From Dillenia suffruticosa (taxonomy: Eukaryota > Streptophyta > Magnoliopsida > Dilleniales > Dilleniaceae): DNA of 64,000 nt. Shown here piece by piece: positions 34,175 through 47,954 of the stretch. Each line of letters opens with the position of its first letter. Position 1 is the stretch's first letter. Made by a program: the position numbers and the translations under genes. The notes beneath the pieces are model-generated. The model was given only the letters and a program-made list of their open reading frames with translations. It was not told the DNA's origin and did no database searches. The stretch covers positions 19,705,056 to 19,769,055 of the forward strand of contig JAVTVX010000010.1 of assembly GCA_033439265.1 (NCBI GenBank), written 5' to 3'.

Positions 34175-35347
34175 GTGCGACATTGCTTGCTGATAGGATT
34201 TTGCTTTCATAATCAAATTCAAAAAAAAAAAAAAAAAGTGCTTGCTCAAAGTGGTGCCCCAGAAATGCTTTGAAACAGCTGAAAAAGGAAAATTACTGAA
34301 TATAATTAAACATGCATGTAGGAAGTATCTTAAAATATTTCAGTCATTTGATTAGCGGACTAGGCTTGGCATTAAGGAACCTGTTTGGTGGGTTAGTAAT
34401 CAAATGGGCAATGATTATCAACTCTAAAATTTAGCAAACCTACATGCTTATGATCCCTCTTAATATGGGCATAAGACGTTTGTCTATATGCTTTAAGTCA
34501 TGCTTGCATTGCTGATGAGGCGCAGACTTCTACCTTTTTGTTTAAGCCATGCTTTTAATTTTTAATTGTTTAGAACCTTGGTTTTTGGCGTCGGATTAAT
34601 ACTTTTAGTTATTGTAGTAATATTAACCAAGTCCTACGTAGGACAAACGAGTCATAATTACAACCACCCATTTCCTTGGGCGTATAGGAGGCCTAATTTG
34701 ATTAAACCTCAATCAACACATATTTATATAAATTGTTTTCTAAAATTCACTCATTTAGTCAATGATTTATTTAATCAATTTAATATTTTTATTATAAAAA
34801 AAGGAAAAAGTTAATACCACTCCTTTGAATCAAATTTCTGCCGCTCCATCGTGTGTCAAGTCACTTTTTTCCCCGGGGGGGTGGGGCGGGGGGAGGGAAG
34901 AGAAATGAGAAATGAGAAATGAGAAATAATATTTTTTTAATATTTAATTGATCGATATCTGATAATTAATTTATTGATTCCGACTAATTCGATTTGAACT
35001 AACCATTGGATTTATTGACAAACTCTACCGACACTTTTTTTTCATACCTAAAACTCAAATTAAAAAACTTGGTTAAGAAAATATTAGCAACAACGTTGTA
35101 ACAAGGTGAGATAAGAAATTGTCGGGAACCCTTTGGAGCATCCTAGCAATAATCCTTTTCCTACCACTCTGGTTTTTTTTGGGCCCTGGGGTGGGCCTCT
35201 AGATTTCGGGTCCAAAAAGTTTTTGAAACATAACTGTTTCATAGGCAGCCCACTCAAGGCCGATGAACATTTGTGGGCGATTTGCTGACTACCGAACAAG
35301 GCTAATTAAGGAGCCCATACGACAATGATGGATAAAGAACGGTAAGA
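34175..35347. other. Spacer between the two small HSP genes
   Basis: AT-rich, with a short tandem GAGAAAT repeat and G-run near 34875-34927 and an A-run near 34221-34237. No gene seen. Confidence 0.45.
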
Positions 35348-35459
35348 TTCAGGAAGCTGCTGGAATTTTCGGCAACCGTCGAGAACCCATGAAACGGGAC
35401 GACCAAAGTAGCATGCTCCGGAAAGTACTAGAAAACTCCTCCCCCTAACACTATAAAAA
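35348..35459 (+). promoter_or_regulatory. Heat-shock elements and TATA box of the second small HSP
   Basis: TTCAGGAAGCTGCTGGAATTTTC at 35348-35370 gives five alternating units, one imperfect. A second array GGAAAGTACTAGAAAACTCC at about 35420-35439 is nearly the same as in the first copy, and TATAAAAA stands at 35452-35459. The promoter was duplicated along with the gene. Confidence 0.8.
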
Positions 35460-35599
35460 ACCTCGTACTCCTCTCCGCCTACCATCTATCGACGAAGAAC
35501 TAAAAGAAAAGCAGTCTGTGAAGACTTCATCGACAACCAAAGTCCTCTAAATCAGAAGCATAGAAGCCTTTCCCACGCTTAACTCAAAAGCTCAAGACA

Positions 35600-36053
35600 A
35601 TGTCGATTGTTCCAAGACTTCTCGACACCTTCTACACGGACGTGGGATCCCTTCAGGGAATTTCAATCAATCCTCTCATCCCTCAATTCTGATTCTGCAA
35701 ACGAAACCAACTCGTCAATGATTAGTGCCAGAATCGACTGGAAAGAGACTCCCGAAGCACACGTATTCAAGGCAGATCTTCCGGGGCTGAAAAAGGAAGA
35801 AGTGAAGCTGGAGATCGAAGATTACAGAGTACTAAAGATAAGCGGAGAGAGGAACTTTGAGAAGGAAGACAAAAACGATAAATGGCATCGGATTGAGCGA
35901 GGAAGGGGCAAGTTCATGAGAAGGCTTAGGCTTCCAGATAATGCCAAGATGGATCAAGTTAAGGCCTCTATGGAAAACGGTGTTCTCACTGTTACCGTTC
36001 CCAAGGCAGAGGAAAAGAAGACTGATGTGAAGACTATTGAGATCTCTGGTTGA
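35600..36053 (+). pseudogene. Second class I small HSP copy with N-terminal frameshift
   Basis: The ATG at 35600 opens the family sequence [14 protein letters not shown], but relative to the first copy two bases are missing at about 35641 (GACATGTGG there, GACGTGG here). The [11 protein letters not shown] arm and the entire alpha-crystallin domain therefore continue in another frame to the stop at 36053. Translation from the first ATG would fail soon after residue 14. A downstream ATG at 35718 ([10 protein letters not shown]) could still give a 111-aa product with the whole alpha-crystallin domain and the IEISG tail but no N-terminal arm. Everything after the shift is well conserved, including DRVL-like [11 protein letters not shown] and GVLTVTVPK, so the loss looks recent, or it is an assembly error. 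Promoter elements are intact. Confidence 0.8.
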
Positions 36054-36566
36054 AGCTCCTAATCTCAATTAGGTGCCAACGAGTTCTAACGTATGAAGTG
36101 TGCTAGCGTAACTTGAATCAGAGATATACAAGAGAACCTGTATGTATGATGCTTATTTGTAAAAACTTGTGTGGATAAAGATACATAATTTTATAAAATT
36201 ATTAGCAGTTGTTTTATATCTCTATCATTTAGAAACTCCTTTTAGCAACATTACTGCCAGAAATTCATCAAGATTCTACTTCCACCAGAAACGTCCAACT
36301 CTGCATACAGGCCAAAAATCCCAAATCACTAGACTTGGTAGATATTAAATTGTACCTGCTCACTTCTGGAGAAAACACCAGCCCTTGAGATGAAATCTCC
36401 GACACTCCTCATTGCTTCCGTGCTATGTCAGAAGCAGCCAATGCAACCTCCTGAGATGAAGAATTATTCGATCAGTGCTCTTGAAATTCATAGCTAGAGG
36501 GCAGGGAAGGAAGGCAGCTCTACCGTTGGTGTCATGTAGCCAAAACGAATATAGTCAATTGGTTTT
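36054..36566. other. Spacer with an exon-like fragment
   Basis: On the minus strand, about 36355-36452, GAGGTTGCATTGGCTGCTTC opens a stretch reading EVALAASDIARK, then in another frame MRSVGDFISRAGVFSRSEQ, followed by a donor-like GTACAA. It looks like a broken exon of an unrecognised gene, or an alternative 3' exon of the SDR gene. The rest is the small HSP 3' flank. Confidence 0.35.
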
Positions 36567-38439
<1,873 letters not shown>

Positions 38440-38524
38440 CACAGTTCAGATTTGGAAAGAGATCCCGTCGGGTACTTTTCTAATCCAACCTACTCTACTG
38501 ATATGCTTCAATTTCAATCTCGAT

Positions 38525-38525
<1 letters not shown>

Positions 38526-38569
<44 letters not shown>
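38526..38569. repeat. (CT)22 microsatellite in the SDR 5' region
   Basis: A perfect 44-bp CT run lies 87 bp upstream of the SDR start codon; on the sense (minus) strand it reads GA. Confidence 0.97.
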
Positions 38570-38571
<2 letters not shown>

Positions 38572-39879
38572 TTTTTTCTTCCTTTTCTTGGTTTTCAGTT
38601 TTCCCACCTCAATCCGATGCTTTCGGCGATATCCCTCTTAGGTTAAAGATGTAATTAATAATTAATAGAATTTGACTAATTATATCAATTTTTCTAAAAA
38701 TACCATTTAAAACCTTTTTATTTTTAAACCTACATTTCATAAAGAGATTTCAACATTACACATTCAACACTTAAAATTCTACTTTCTTTATGAGGGGTTT
38801 TAAGATTATTATAAAAAAATAAATAAAGATTTTAAATATTAAGTATTTTAAAAAAAATTCATCTATTCTATTGCGTTAATATGACCAATTAATCATTTTA
38901 ATAAAAAATAATTTGACATTATGTTTAAAATAAAAATTAAATATATTTTGAATTCCTAAATTAATGTTTTTTTTTTTTAATTTTAAATTTAAAATCAAAA
39001 TTTTAATTAAAAAATTTAATATTCTACTGTTGAATCCAAAAGAGTCATAAGCTTATTCTCATTTTCATATTCGAATGATGCCATCCTGTTGGACGAAATA
39101 GAAATACACTCCATGAATATAAATTTTTTTAAAGCAAAGATCATTTGTCACTTTCAATATTAATACAAAAATAGAGACGCCTTGTTTGAATAAAAATTAT
39201 TATTTATTTAATATTAATTTAAAAGGAACACTTTTAGAAATGATGTCATTTTAATTTAATTCAAGGGTCATATGGTTTTCCATTCGTACAAGACTTGCTT
39301 GGGGAGGTTCATGGTAGGAGACAAAACACATAAAAACACAAGCGAGAGCTTGCTCTTCCATAGACTCCAAACAACACCGTAGACTTGCTGTGTGCTCACC
39401 CTGAACAAAACATCAATCAACATCGAGGAGTTGCATGGATTCTTCCTTTCCCCTGTCTACGTTCATTTATTTTGGATTGCCTTCTCCAAGTTGTAACGTG
39501 GATCATGGGGTATCATGAGAATTCCATTTATCTTTTCTTCTTGACTATTATAATAATTAAATTTTTATAGGACAAAGTCTTAATCAGCATAAACCCTAGC
39601 TGAGTTCCCCGTTTTCTAATGCTCAAATTCAAGGAGATGATATTAAATTCATGTCAATTACTTTATAGATAATTCATGCATAAAAGTTAGGTTATATTGC
39701 ATTTATATTGATATAACGAAATTTAAGAATGAAAAAAAAAATTATATTAAGAGAGTCACTCTAAATAGAGATTCTGTAAATATTCGAATTGAATTAATTG
39801 AAACATGATTTCATACACGATGATGACGATGGGAAAAAAAAATGAACATAATATGTTTGTGTGTTATGTGCACCCTACC

Positions 39880-40092
39880 AAATCATTGACGATAACCCTA
39901 GTTAAGTTCCAAACATGCATAATCTTAGGGAGAGAGGGTATTTTTTTTAATCAAATTCATGTCATTTTTCTTGTACAAGAATTATTATAATTTAGGTGTA
40001 TTAACGAGAAAAATATGCTGGTCTCTTACAACTCCACCAAATCATTGATGATACCCCCGGTTAAAGCTTCAAACATGCATAATCTTAGGGCG
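39880..40092 (+). repeat. Direct repeats about 150 bp apart
   Basis: CCAAATCATTGACGATAACC...CAAACATGCATAATCTTAGGG (about 39878-39931) recurs as CCAAATCATTGATGATACCC...CAAACATGCATAATCTTAGGG (about 40036-40091). A weaker third copy may start near 39590 (AAACCCTAGCTGAGTTCC). This is a local tandem duplication with divergence; no coding content. Confidence 0.7.
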
Positions 40093-42290
40093 CATGTCTA
40101 TTTTGATGCCTTTGGTGGTCCATTAGATTAGAAGTCTATGGAAAACGGGATAAAGCAAAGTGAATTGATTGATTTTAGGACAACATTTCCCACAATTTAG
40201 AACTTGGGGTCCTCTCCTACACAATCACCTACACCAGAGAATCCAAAATATCACAGATTAAAGGTGAGGGCCAACGTCTCTGCTGAATCATTTTGCGTAT
40301 AATTCTAGTATTATCCACAAAAGTCCCGTATCAAAAATGGGAAGAGAATCCCATCAATCATTTGTCTCTTGGTCTGTAGCACACGAACTAAACTCTCACG
40401 ACAAACCTTAGAGTCAGATTGTGGAGTTTTTAATATCTCAAATTGATATACCACATTAGAATTTCCATAATTTCATAATAGGCTTTTCAATGCCATCTCT
40501 ATCCAAATCTTCAAGAGACCCTACCGCCCGGATCACGCCGCACCGTCATGTCAAGTTTCTGCATGTGTGGTGTGAAACAGCCTATATTCCATCTTCATTT
40601 TCGTCTACTGCTAGCTTTCCCCTTGACCCACCATGGATTTATTTGCTCCAATCCTAAGCCGGCGATAATCTCGATACTAACACCACCACCACCAGTGCGA
40701 AATTCTCTGATTAATTTAAGTGAATAATCTGCCAATAGAAGCTAACAAACACATAACCCGCGTTGTTGAATTAAATATTAATTTCATTTGCAGATGGATA
40801 AATATTTGTCTTTTATTATTTTAGATTAATAAAAAAAAGGTATCAAAGGTGACCTGCATTACTATTTTCTGTGCGCAGTTGTTAGACCTATTTACGAGGA
40901 AGTATCCTCAAAGTTGCTGGTTTAGGCCTACAGGAAAGAGAACCGGGGCATGAACCCTGATGGTCCCTATTTCTGGTCCAATTCATGGTTTTTACTTGGT
41001 TTTAATCTATAAAAAAGGGGGGTTTTCTTGGTCTGCTCTTTTGAGTTTCTTTGTTGACGAGATCTTCTCTTTGAAGAAATGCTTGATGGGTAGAGCGTGA
41101 TCAACACTGAGATCAACCCAAACAAGCATGGTAGCTAAAATATCTGATTTGAGTAATAATTATAATTTTTTGAATAAATTTATTATCATAACTCTAACAA
41201 AATATCAAAAAACCGTAAAGTTCAATTTAATTTGAATTTGTTGGATACAATTTATATGCAATTTTAACAATTAATTGATTAAACTTGATTAGGAGTATTG
41301 CTTAGTTTGTTCAAAATTTGGACGATGGACTTGGTCCAAGCAAGGAAGCAAAGCCAAGTTGCGGGCTTATGCATGTCCAAGTGCTGCAAGTTCGAATGGG
41401 AATAACCAGACAACAACTTGACTGGCTTGACCGAGAGCTACGTGACGCGGACACTTCTCTGCGCTGGTTTCAGGAGATTCCACGTGGAAGAAATCTCTAC
41501 GCCAGGTTGGCACTTAATTAATTTCTCAATCGCCAGCTATATTCAGCATTGACTGTTGTAGTGTAGTCTCGAGCATAAGTCCCCCAGACGGAACACAACA
41601 GACCATTCTTCAGTCCAATGATTCCCATGTCAACACGCTTTCTATGAGGCTTTGAGGGCGGCAGAGAATAATTCTTAAGAGTTCCAATATAAGGAACGGG
41701 GTTGTAGTACAACTGTTTTGAGGAAATAATCAATAATAATTAATATTGATTGTACGAACGAAATTTTGTCTGTACAATGAGTTAGACAATGAGACGTGGA
41801 GGAGTTAATGTCGGCCTAGAAATGATTCTACGACCTAAAATTACAAGGATAATAGAATGGTTAAATTTCCATTAATAGAAGAGTATCGGAAACATTGAGA
41901 GAGAGAGAGAGAGAGAGATGATTAAAAAGATTTAAGTAACGGCAAAAAATAATAGGGGTTGGCCCCACATCTCTATTTCTTGCAAATGGGCTCTGGTTGC
42001 TTCTGAAATCTCGATGGATAGGGTGAGGTTTTATATTTTGCAATGAATTTTATAAATTCCTGCGCTTAAAATAATTATCTGTGATTTTGACTCGTTAATG
42101 TTGTCATGGTTTGGACATATGCGAGTATTTAAAAAAGAATTTGCATGAATGGACGTAGAGATGAAAATTTTCTAGAGCCAATCAGCACAGCAGGCATCTG
42201 GATGCGCTCCCCCTCAATAAAGACTCCTTCCTTCTACCTCCAATTTGTTGACCTCAATATCTCTCTTTCTCTACCCCCCCTTCACTTCAA

Positions 42291-42321
42291 TTCTCTCTCT
42301 CACTCTCTCTCTCTCTCTCTC
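42291..42321 (+). repeat. CT microsatellite in the TAC1-like leader
   Basis: An interrupted CT run ends one base before the start codon ATG at 42322. Confidence 0.9.
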
Positions 42322-42933
42322 ATGGAATCCGATAGTCCTGCAAGCCCTGACCGGGTCACAGAAGAAACATCATCGGAGGATCAGCAAAGTTTAGGCCAGG
42401 GAAGGTCTTATGAGTGCACTTTTTGCAAGAGAGGTTTCTCTAACGCACAAGCTCTCGGCGGCCACATGAATATCCATCGCAAAGACAAAGCCAAACTTAG
42501 GCAGGCCACTTCGATTCAATTATCTCATCATCGCCCTTATCATCTCCATTTTCCTTACTCAACTCCCTCCTATTTTCCACACTTTCCTACTCCATCAGTC
42601 CATCTGCAGTCCTCTAATTATACTCATTCCATGAACTCTTGTACGGCTCACGCAAAAAACAACATGATTATTAACAAAATTAAATGGCCTCGGATTGTTG
42701 ATGATCAACTACTAATAGACAACATCAATACCTCGGCGAAGGGTTCTCACCAATTCCCATTTCGCTTTGGACAACAAGATGAAGAGCCACGTATAAGTAA
42801 TCATCATGGTGAAATAGGCGTGTCCTCACCATGTGATGCCTCTTCAGTGCCGGCCGAGCTTGACCTTGAGCTGAGGTTGGGAACCAAGCCTCAGGACTCA
42901 TCACCTACTTCAGGTACTACAAAGTTCTTTTAA
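42322..42933 (+). CDS. TAC1-like single C2H2 zinc finger protein with EAR motif
   Basis: Intronless, 203 aa from the ATG at 42322; the open frame extends upstream through a CT-rich leader, but the family begins here (MESDSP). One plant-type QALGGH finger spans about 30-52 (C32, C35, H48, H52; [20 protein letters not shown]), identical in its core to TAC1 (TELOMERASE ACTIVATOR1). The C terminus has ELDLELRLG, an EAR repression motif as in TAC1, RBE and SUPERMAN. The middle is His/Ser/Pro-rich and poorly conserved. It is probably a nuclear DNA-binding regulator; targets are not deducible. The leader carries a CT microsatellite right up to the ATG. Confidence 0.92.
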   Translation: MESDSPASPDRVTEETSSEDQQSLGQGRSYECTFCKRGFSNAQALGGHMNIHRKDKAKLRQATSIQLSHHRPYHLHFPYSTPSYFPHFPTPSVHLQSSNYTHSMNSCTAHAKNNMIINKIKWPRIVDDQLLIDNINTSAKGSHQFPFRFGQQDEEPRISNHHGEIGVSSPCDASSVPAELDLELRLGTKPQDSSPTSGTTKFF

Positions 42934-44256
42934 TTATGGATAATTAGTTCGCTTGTGGTAACGTGTGTAAATTATACTTGTATACATATATACATACACA
43001 TACATATACGTATATATTTGCCCCGCTTTTGTTTTTAACTTAGAGATTTTTCTTACATATATAGGGATGATATTCTGGTGTGTAACTTGGTGATCTTTCT
43101 TTCTGATTTCTAGGGATTGATCTGCTTGTGGTCAGTAGTAATATACTGTTTATTTGTAATTTTGTTATGACTACTTTAATCTGGAACCTTCATGTACTTC
43201 ACGAGAAAAAAGTAGTCTTTATTTTATTTTATTTTTCTCTTTTTCTTATTAAAAATTTGTCAAGTATACATGATTTACATGAAAACTTCCAATTCATGTA
43301 AATGTGAGATGTGCAGACATGGACCTAAGCCTTCATATACAACTAAAAATAGTAGAGAAAGAGTGCAAGTACTTTGCGAGAAATATGAACTAGGGTTTTC
43401 AGTTTTCTTCGAGACCCAATCCCCAAGACCTGAGAAATAATATTGCGATGAAAAGTATATTAAGGTCAATAATATAGACTTCAGTCAATTAAGAGGGACG
43501 AACTCTAACCAAAATCCAGTAATATTAAGGTACATGTTCTAAGAGATGTCAGATAATATTTTTGCACTCAGTGGTGCGTGCGATGAAGGATTCGATCTGG
43601 TTTCCTTGTGTCTGAACTCACACGAATGGAATTTCATTTGTTAGAATGTAGGTTTAACTTTAAATTCATCAGTTTGATAAAGAAGCGTTAGGTGCTACTC
43701 AGGTGATTCTCAATGGTTATTTGCTCCTAGCTCTACTCCAATCCAATTAGGACAGCAATGGTTTTCTTTGTTTCAACCAAATGAATGAGCTTTACCTATA
43801 TCCTTTGCAAAATCAATATAAGACTATCTATCAAGATAAGTTTTGATAACCTTGTCTAGTTCTCTGTTCTTACTAATCACGATCAAAGTTTTTCCTCCTC
43901 TTAAGTTTATGACATGAATCAAGTGCCCCTGTTGAATGTCATAGTTCCTTCTGTTTTGCTAAATTTGAGGTGGGTATTGGTGCTGTGAAGAGTAGCATTC
44001 TTCTATACCTGAAATGAAGGATAATAATACTTCTCTGACTAAGAACATAAACTTGAAGGCATTATTAAATGCTGGCAGGCTAATTTCCTCATTCATTTCT
44101 TGTACGCACCGCATGTAAATTTATCATCACACATATAGAGCTATGCATTTAATTGACGACCTCAATATTATTCTGAGTTTTCTCCTATACTACATATGCA
44201 CTAGATAGACTAAAAAACAACATTCTTTTCCACCTCAGCACCACGGCATATAGCAA
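42934..44256. other. Intergenic, convergent 3' flanks
   Basis: Lies between the convergent TAC1-like and DUF604 genes. It contains a TACATA-type repeat near 42983-43015 and AT-rich sequence. No gene seen. Confidence 0.45.
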
Positions 44257-46324
44257 TTAGCGCGTAAGTTCATTCTTCACACAATGTCGGAACCGGACCT
44301 CAGTCACATTTGTTCCCGCCGTATGTGTGATATCACAACATTCTCTTCTACTTCCAGCCTGTGACAAAAGGGAGGGAAAAAACATGGTATATTTAGCTGT
44401 TTAGCGGCTTAATACAAAAATTTTCTCATTTTTTTTAAAAGAAAACATTAATCGTGGGAGTCGAACTTGCTTGACTAAACAAGTCACACCTCATGATTAG
44501 AATGTTAGTTTTATGTGTGCACTTAACCACAAACATGTGAAATATTGAAAATGAAATTGAATTTTCTTACCCCTACCCAATCAAATTTGGTCGTGGGTGA
44601 GAAGACTCGAATCTCTGAAATGGAGTCAGCAGAGTGATTGCCACTAAAGGAACAAGGCGGAAGCCTTCGCTGAAATCTCCTAACATAGTTGACAACAATT
44701 TCTTCATTTGTTTTATTAATGGTCTGCATGAAAAATGCATGAGGCGCATCACATGGAGTATGTTGGTAGAAACGAAAGTTAAACATGTAAGGTGGTCCAT
44801 GTGCTCTCCTCCAAGGCGAAAATGTCTGAAGCGGTTTCCTTAGAAAACTTGGAGGAATTATTTGCTCATATATATAAACTGAGTAGCCCCAAGCTATGGA
44901 GAAGGACCAGTTGGTTGGCTTGTGATAGCAAATAGATTGTTGTAGTAGTCGATACTGGTCGATTTTTCCAGCCTTCATGAGGTGGTTCACCGAGTCATAG
45001 CGGTTCATGGTGGGGAAGAGGGGGTCTGTCACGTCTAGGTGATGAAGAGATAGAAATGGTGTTTGTGGATGAGATGATAGAAATCCTGATAAATCGTTGT
45101 GCAGATCAATCTGCGATCACATTATGATTGAAAAATTAGCTAACTCATTTTTTATTTTATTTTGTGGCAATATCATGATTTAAAATTGAAAAATTAAAAT
45201 TTCACACTAAATATTTTCTTTTAAACATAGAAAAGCGGGTAGCCAACCTATATTTCTTAACACGATGGAAGAAAAAGTACAAAATTTGTGCCAAGATTGT
45301 GTATCATTTGGGCTGAGACCAGAACATTTCTTCCCTGCCTGGATTTGAAAGTTGGGGCCCAAAAAGCTCCATCAACTTGAGAAAAAGTGCATTCTTTGGA
45401 TGCTTGGTGCTAGAATGTTAATATAACCATATGGCAAATTAAGATGTTTAAGGGGGAGGGGAGGTAGAAAACAACATTTACCTGATGGAACCCCTTCTCA
45501 TAAGTGAGAGAAACGCCCAAATCAGCAATACAAGACTGCAAAATATGGTCACTTCCAAACAATGTAGGGTACCTCTTGAGACATTCGTCCAAGTTCTTAG
45601 CCACTGCCTCTGCCAGAGGATAACTCAAAGCATAACCAGCCCCTCCAAAAGCCATCTGGAAGGAATGATCTGCATTCGACGCCACACACTCCGAATTGGA
45701 ACCAACGTAAAAAAACTTAGTATGATCATATTTCCTCAAAACCTCAACCAAATTATCAATGAACAATACGGTATCATCATCCGCCATAACATACCACCTC
45801 ACATTTTCTCTTTCCTCCCTGAAAGTCTCCGAAATCACACGTACCATCCGGATGGCAAACGGCATTGCATGTTTGTCATACTCCTTGAACCTGGACGTGT
45901 TCTCAGAGATGCGAAAAGGCGGAGAGGAAGGAGCCCATGGAAGGAACATGGTTGGAGGTCTGTCGAGGAATAGGAATCCCCTTGTCACGTTTGGTCTCCA
46001 CCATGATTCTATGTATGCTCTTTTAGTATACCACGTGTTTGAGGAACCCGCAATGCCAAATACGACGTGACTTAGATCAGTAGTACTGCGTTCTTCAGAA
46101 AGGGAGAAAATGGTGTTGGAGTTGAGCCATTTGTGTGTGGCTAAGAGTTTGGAAGTTCGGCAACAAGGGTGATTATAGAGCAAAACGTAGAGTAAATAGA
46201 GGATTAACCCTGATATTGCTAGTGATTTCAAAAGATTGACGAGCCATGTATTGGTAGAGTAAACTTTAATAATCTTTTTGCGAATTGTGGTGAATTTGAG
46301 AGGAATTGTATTTGTGGAAGTCAT
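44257..46324 (-). CDS. DUF604 family glycosyltransferase (fringe-related), 494 aa
   Basis: Three minus-strand exons: 45482-46324, 44571-45110 and 44257-44358, all GT-AG with phase 0 junctions. The small last exon reads AGSRRECCDITHTAGTNVTE and so on, matching the Cys-Cys end of the family; reading through the donor at 44570 instead gives an unrelated tail. The N terminus has a signal-anchor (about 31-50, LLKSLAISGLILYLLYVLLY), suggesting a type II Golgi protein. The catalytic region has IAGSSNTWYTKRAYIESWWR and the metal/nucleotide-sugar DxD motif in MADDDTVLF (182-184), then GGAGYALSYPLAEA. Exon 2 starts IDLHNDLSGFLSSHPQTPFL with the family's LSLHHLD. The family resembles beta-1,3-galactosyltransferases; substrate is unknown. 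Confidence 0.93.
44430..44532 (-). mobile_element. Possible SINE in intron 2 of the DUF604 gene
   Basis: On the minus strand GTGGTTAAGTGCAC (A-box-like) is followed by CAAGTTCGACTCCCACG (B-box-like) and a T/A-rich tail with an A-run. No flanking duplication was found. Confidence 0.4.
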
Positions 46325-47954
46325 TTCTCATTTTTCAAAGGAAAGCTCAATAGAGTTGATGATTTTGAAGCAAGAGAGCTAACTGAATTTATGGTGAACC
46401 CAGTGGGAGGTTTAGAATAGTCAAGATTCATGTGAGTGTGGCTGCAAGGATTTTGCAACTAGTGATAAGTCATTTGCGTTTTGCATGCTACCTTAAGATG
46501 GGCTTTAACGGCCCTTAACCCAACATTAGAATTTCAAATTTCCATTCTACAAGTCACTCTCACGAGAGCATTTGAACCGCAATAAGTATATTTTAAATTG
46601 AATATTTCATCTTAAAAAAGATTATCATGATAACACTTGCCTCCTGCTCTTTAGTCTTTACTGAGCAAGTTTAAAAAAAAAAAAAAAAAAAAAAAATCGG
46701 TGATTTTTTTATAATCGAAATTAATTGACATGTTGGGTCAAAATTTCCTTATTAATTGCGCTTTACTTCTTGAATTGTTCAAAATAAGAACATTGACTCT
46801 AATCAAAATGAGGATAACTTTTAGTATTATGCAGCAGTCACTTTTCTAGGCTTAAATAGTTCAATTTGCTTCAACTAAAGGCTCTAGTAATATCTCTTTT
46901 TTCGTATAATTTTTTAATTTAGATAAAAATATTTTATTAAAAATGTGAAATTTTATTTTAAAAAATTCAAACTTTTTTTTGTAAAAAAAATTATTATCAT
47001 ATTAATTATTTTTTTATATTTAAAAGGTTACACCTTTTTTTTTGTAAAACAAATAATTTTATTCTAGATGAGAGAGAGAGGGTTTCAAAAGAACAATTTA
47101 GTAGTCATAATTTCTCTTTAACCCCGTGATTGAGTTCAAATTTGATGAAGAGAGAAAGAGAGAGAAGAGGGAAGTGAATTTAGAAATCTAAAATGAAACT
47201 CGACAGTCAGGTCGATTTGAATTAGTCGAGATGAAGTTTTAGATATTGGACGGTGGCCTATCCATAGGGATTGAAAAAAAAAAAAAAGAGAAGCTGATTC
47301 ACGTGCTAGTCCAAAGGTTGCACTACACATGGAAAATGAGGCTTTGCTTTGGGACGTAGTAATTGTCATGGTTGTAGAGGTCGCCATAAAAAAGCATGCA
47401 ATGCAATTTTGGGATAAAAAAAAAAAAAGACATGTATGAATGATTGAGATTAAATCCTTAAAAAATAATTAATGAAGGGTTGTCAAAGTTTAATGTTTCT
47501 TATTCTAAATATTATCAGAAAATGATATTGACAGGTACCAATATCACCCACCCCCCGCGGAATCTTGAGGCTGGCCTGATTAGAGAGGCGATTTTAATCG
47601 GGCCGTCCAATTAATCATTATCAACCATCTGTAATCAATCAATAATTCTCTTTGTGCATACCATCAAATAATAAGAGATAAATAATAAAAACAAACTTCT
47701 TCTAATTATATTTGAAACTTATTACTAATTTTTTGGATACAAAATGTTTTTAAGGTTTACGATTTGATTTTTATAAAAAATAATATATATTTAGAGAAAT
47801 GGAATTGACATTTTATTTTTTTTTTTAAATTAATAAATTCTCATTAATTATGTGAAATTCTATTTTCTATTTTTTTTTCTCTGGAATTCATCCTTTTTTT
47901 GTAGATAAAATTACCCGTTAACTGATTAATTTTTTACATGTGTCATGTGTATAT
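46325..47954. other. AT-rich intergenic
   Basis: Promoter side of the DUF604 gene, then AT-rich sequence with a long A-run at about 46672-46696. No gene seen. Confidence 0.45.

Larger units (their letters stand above)
38440..42321. other. Gene-poor 3.9 kb
   Basis: Begins with the SDR promoter, including a 44-bp CT run at 38526-38569. The rest is AT-rich, with a direct repeat pair at 39.88-40.10 kb and a GA run at about 41896-41919. No convincing gene. Confidence 0.4.
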
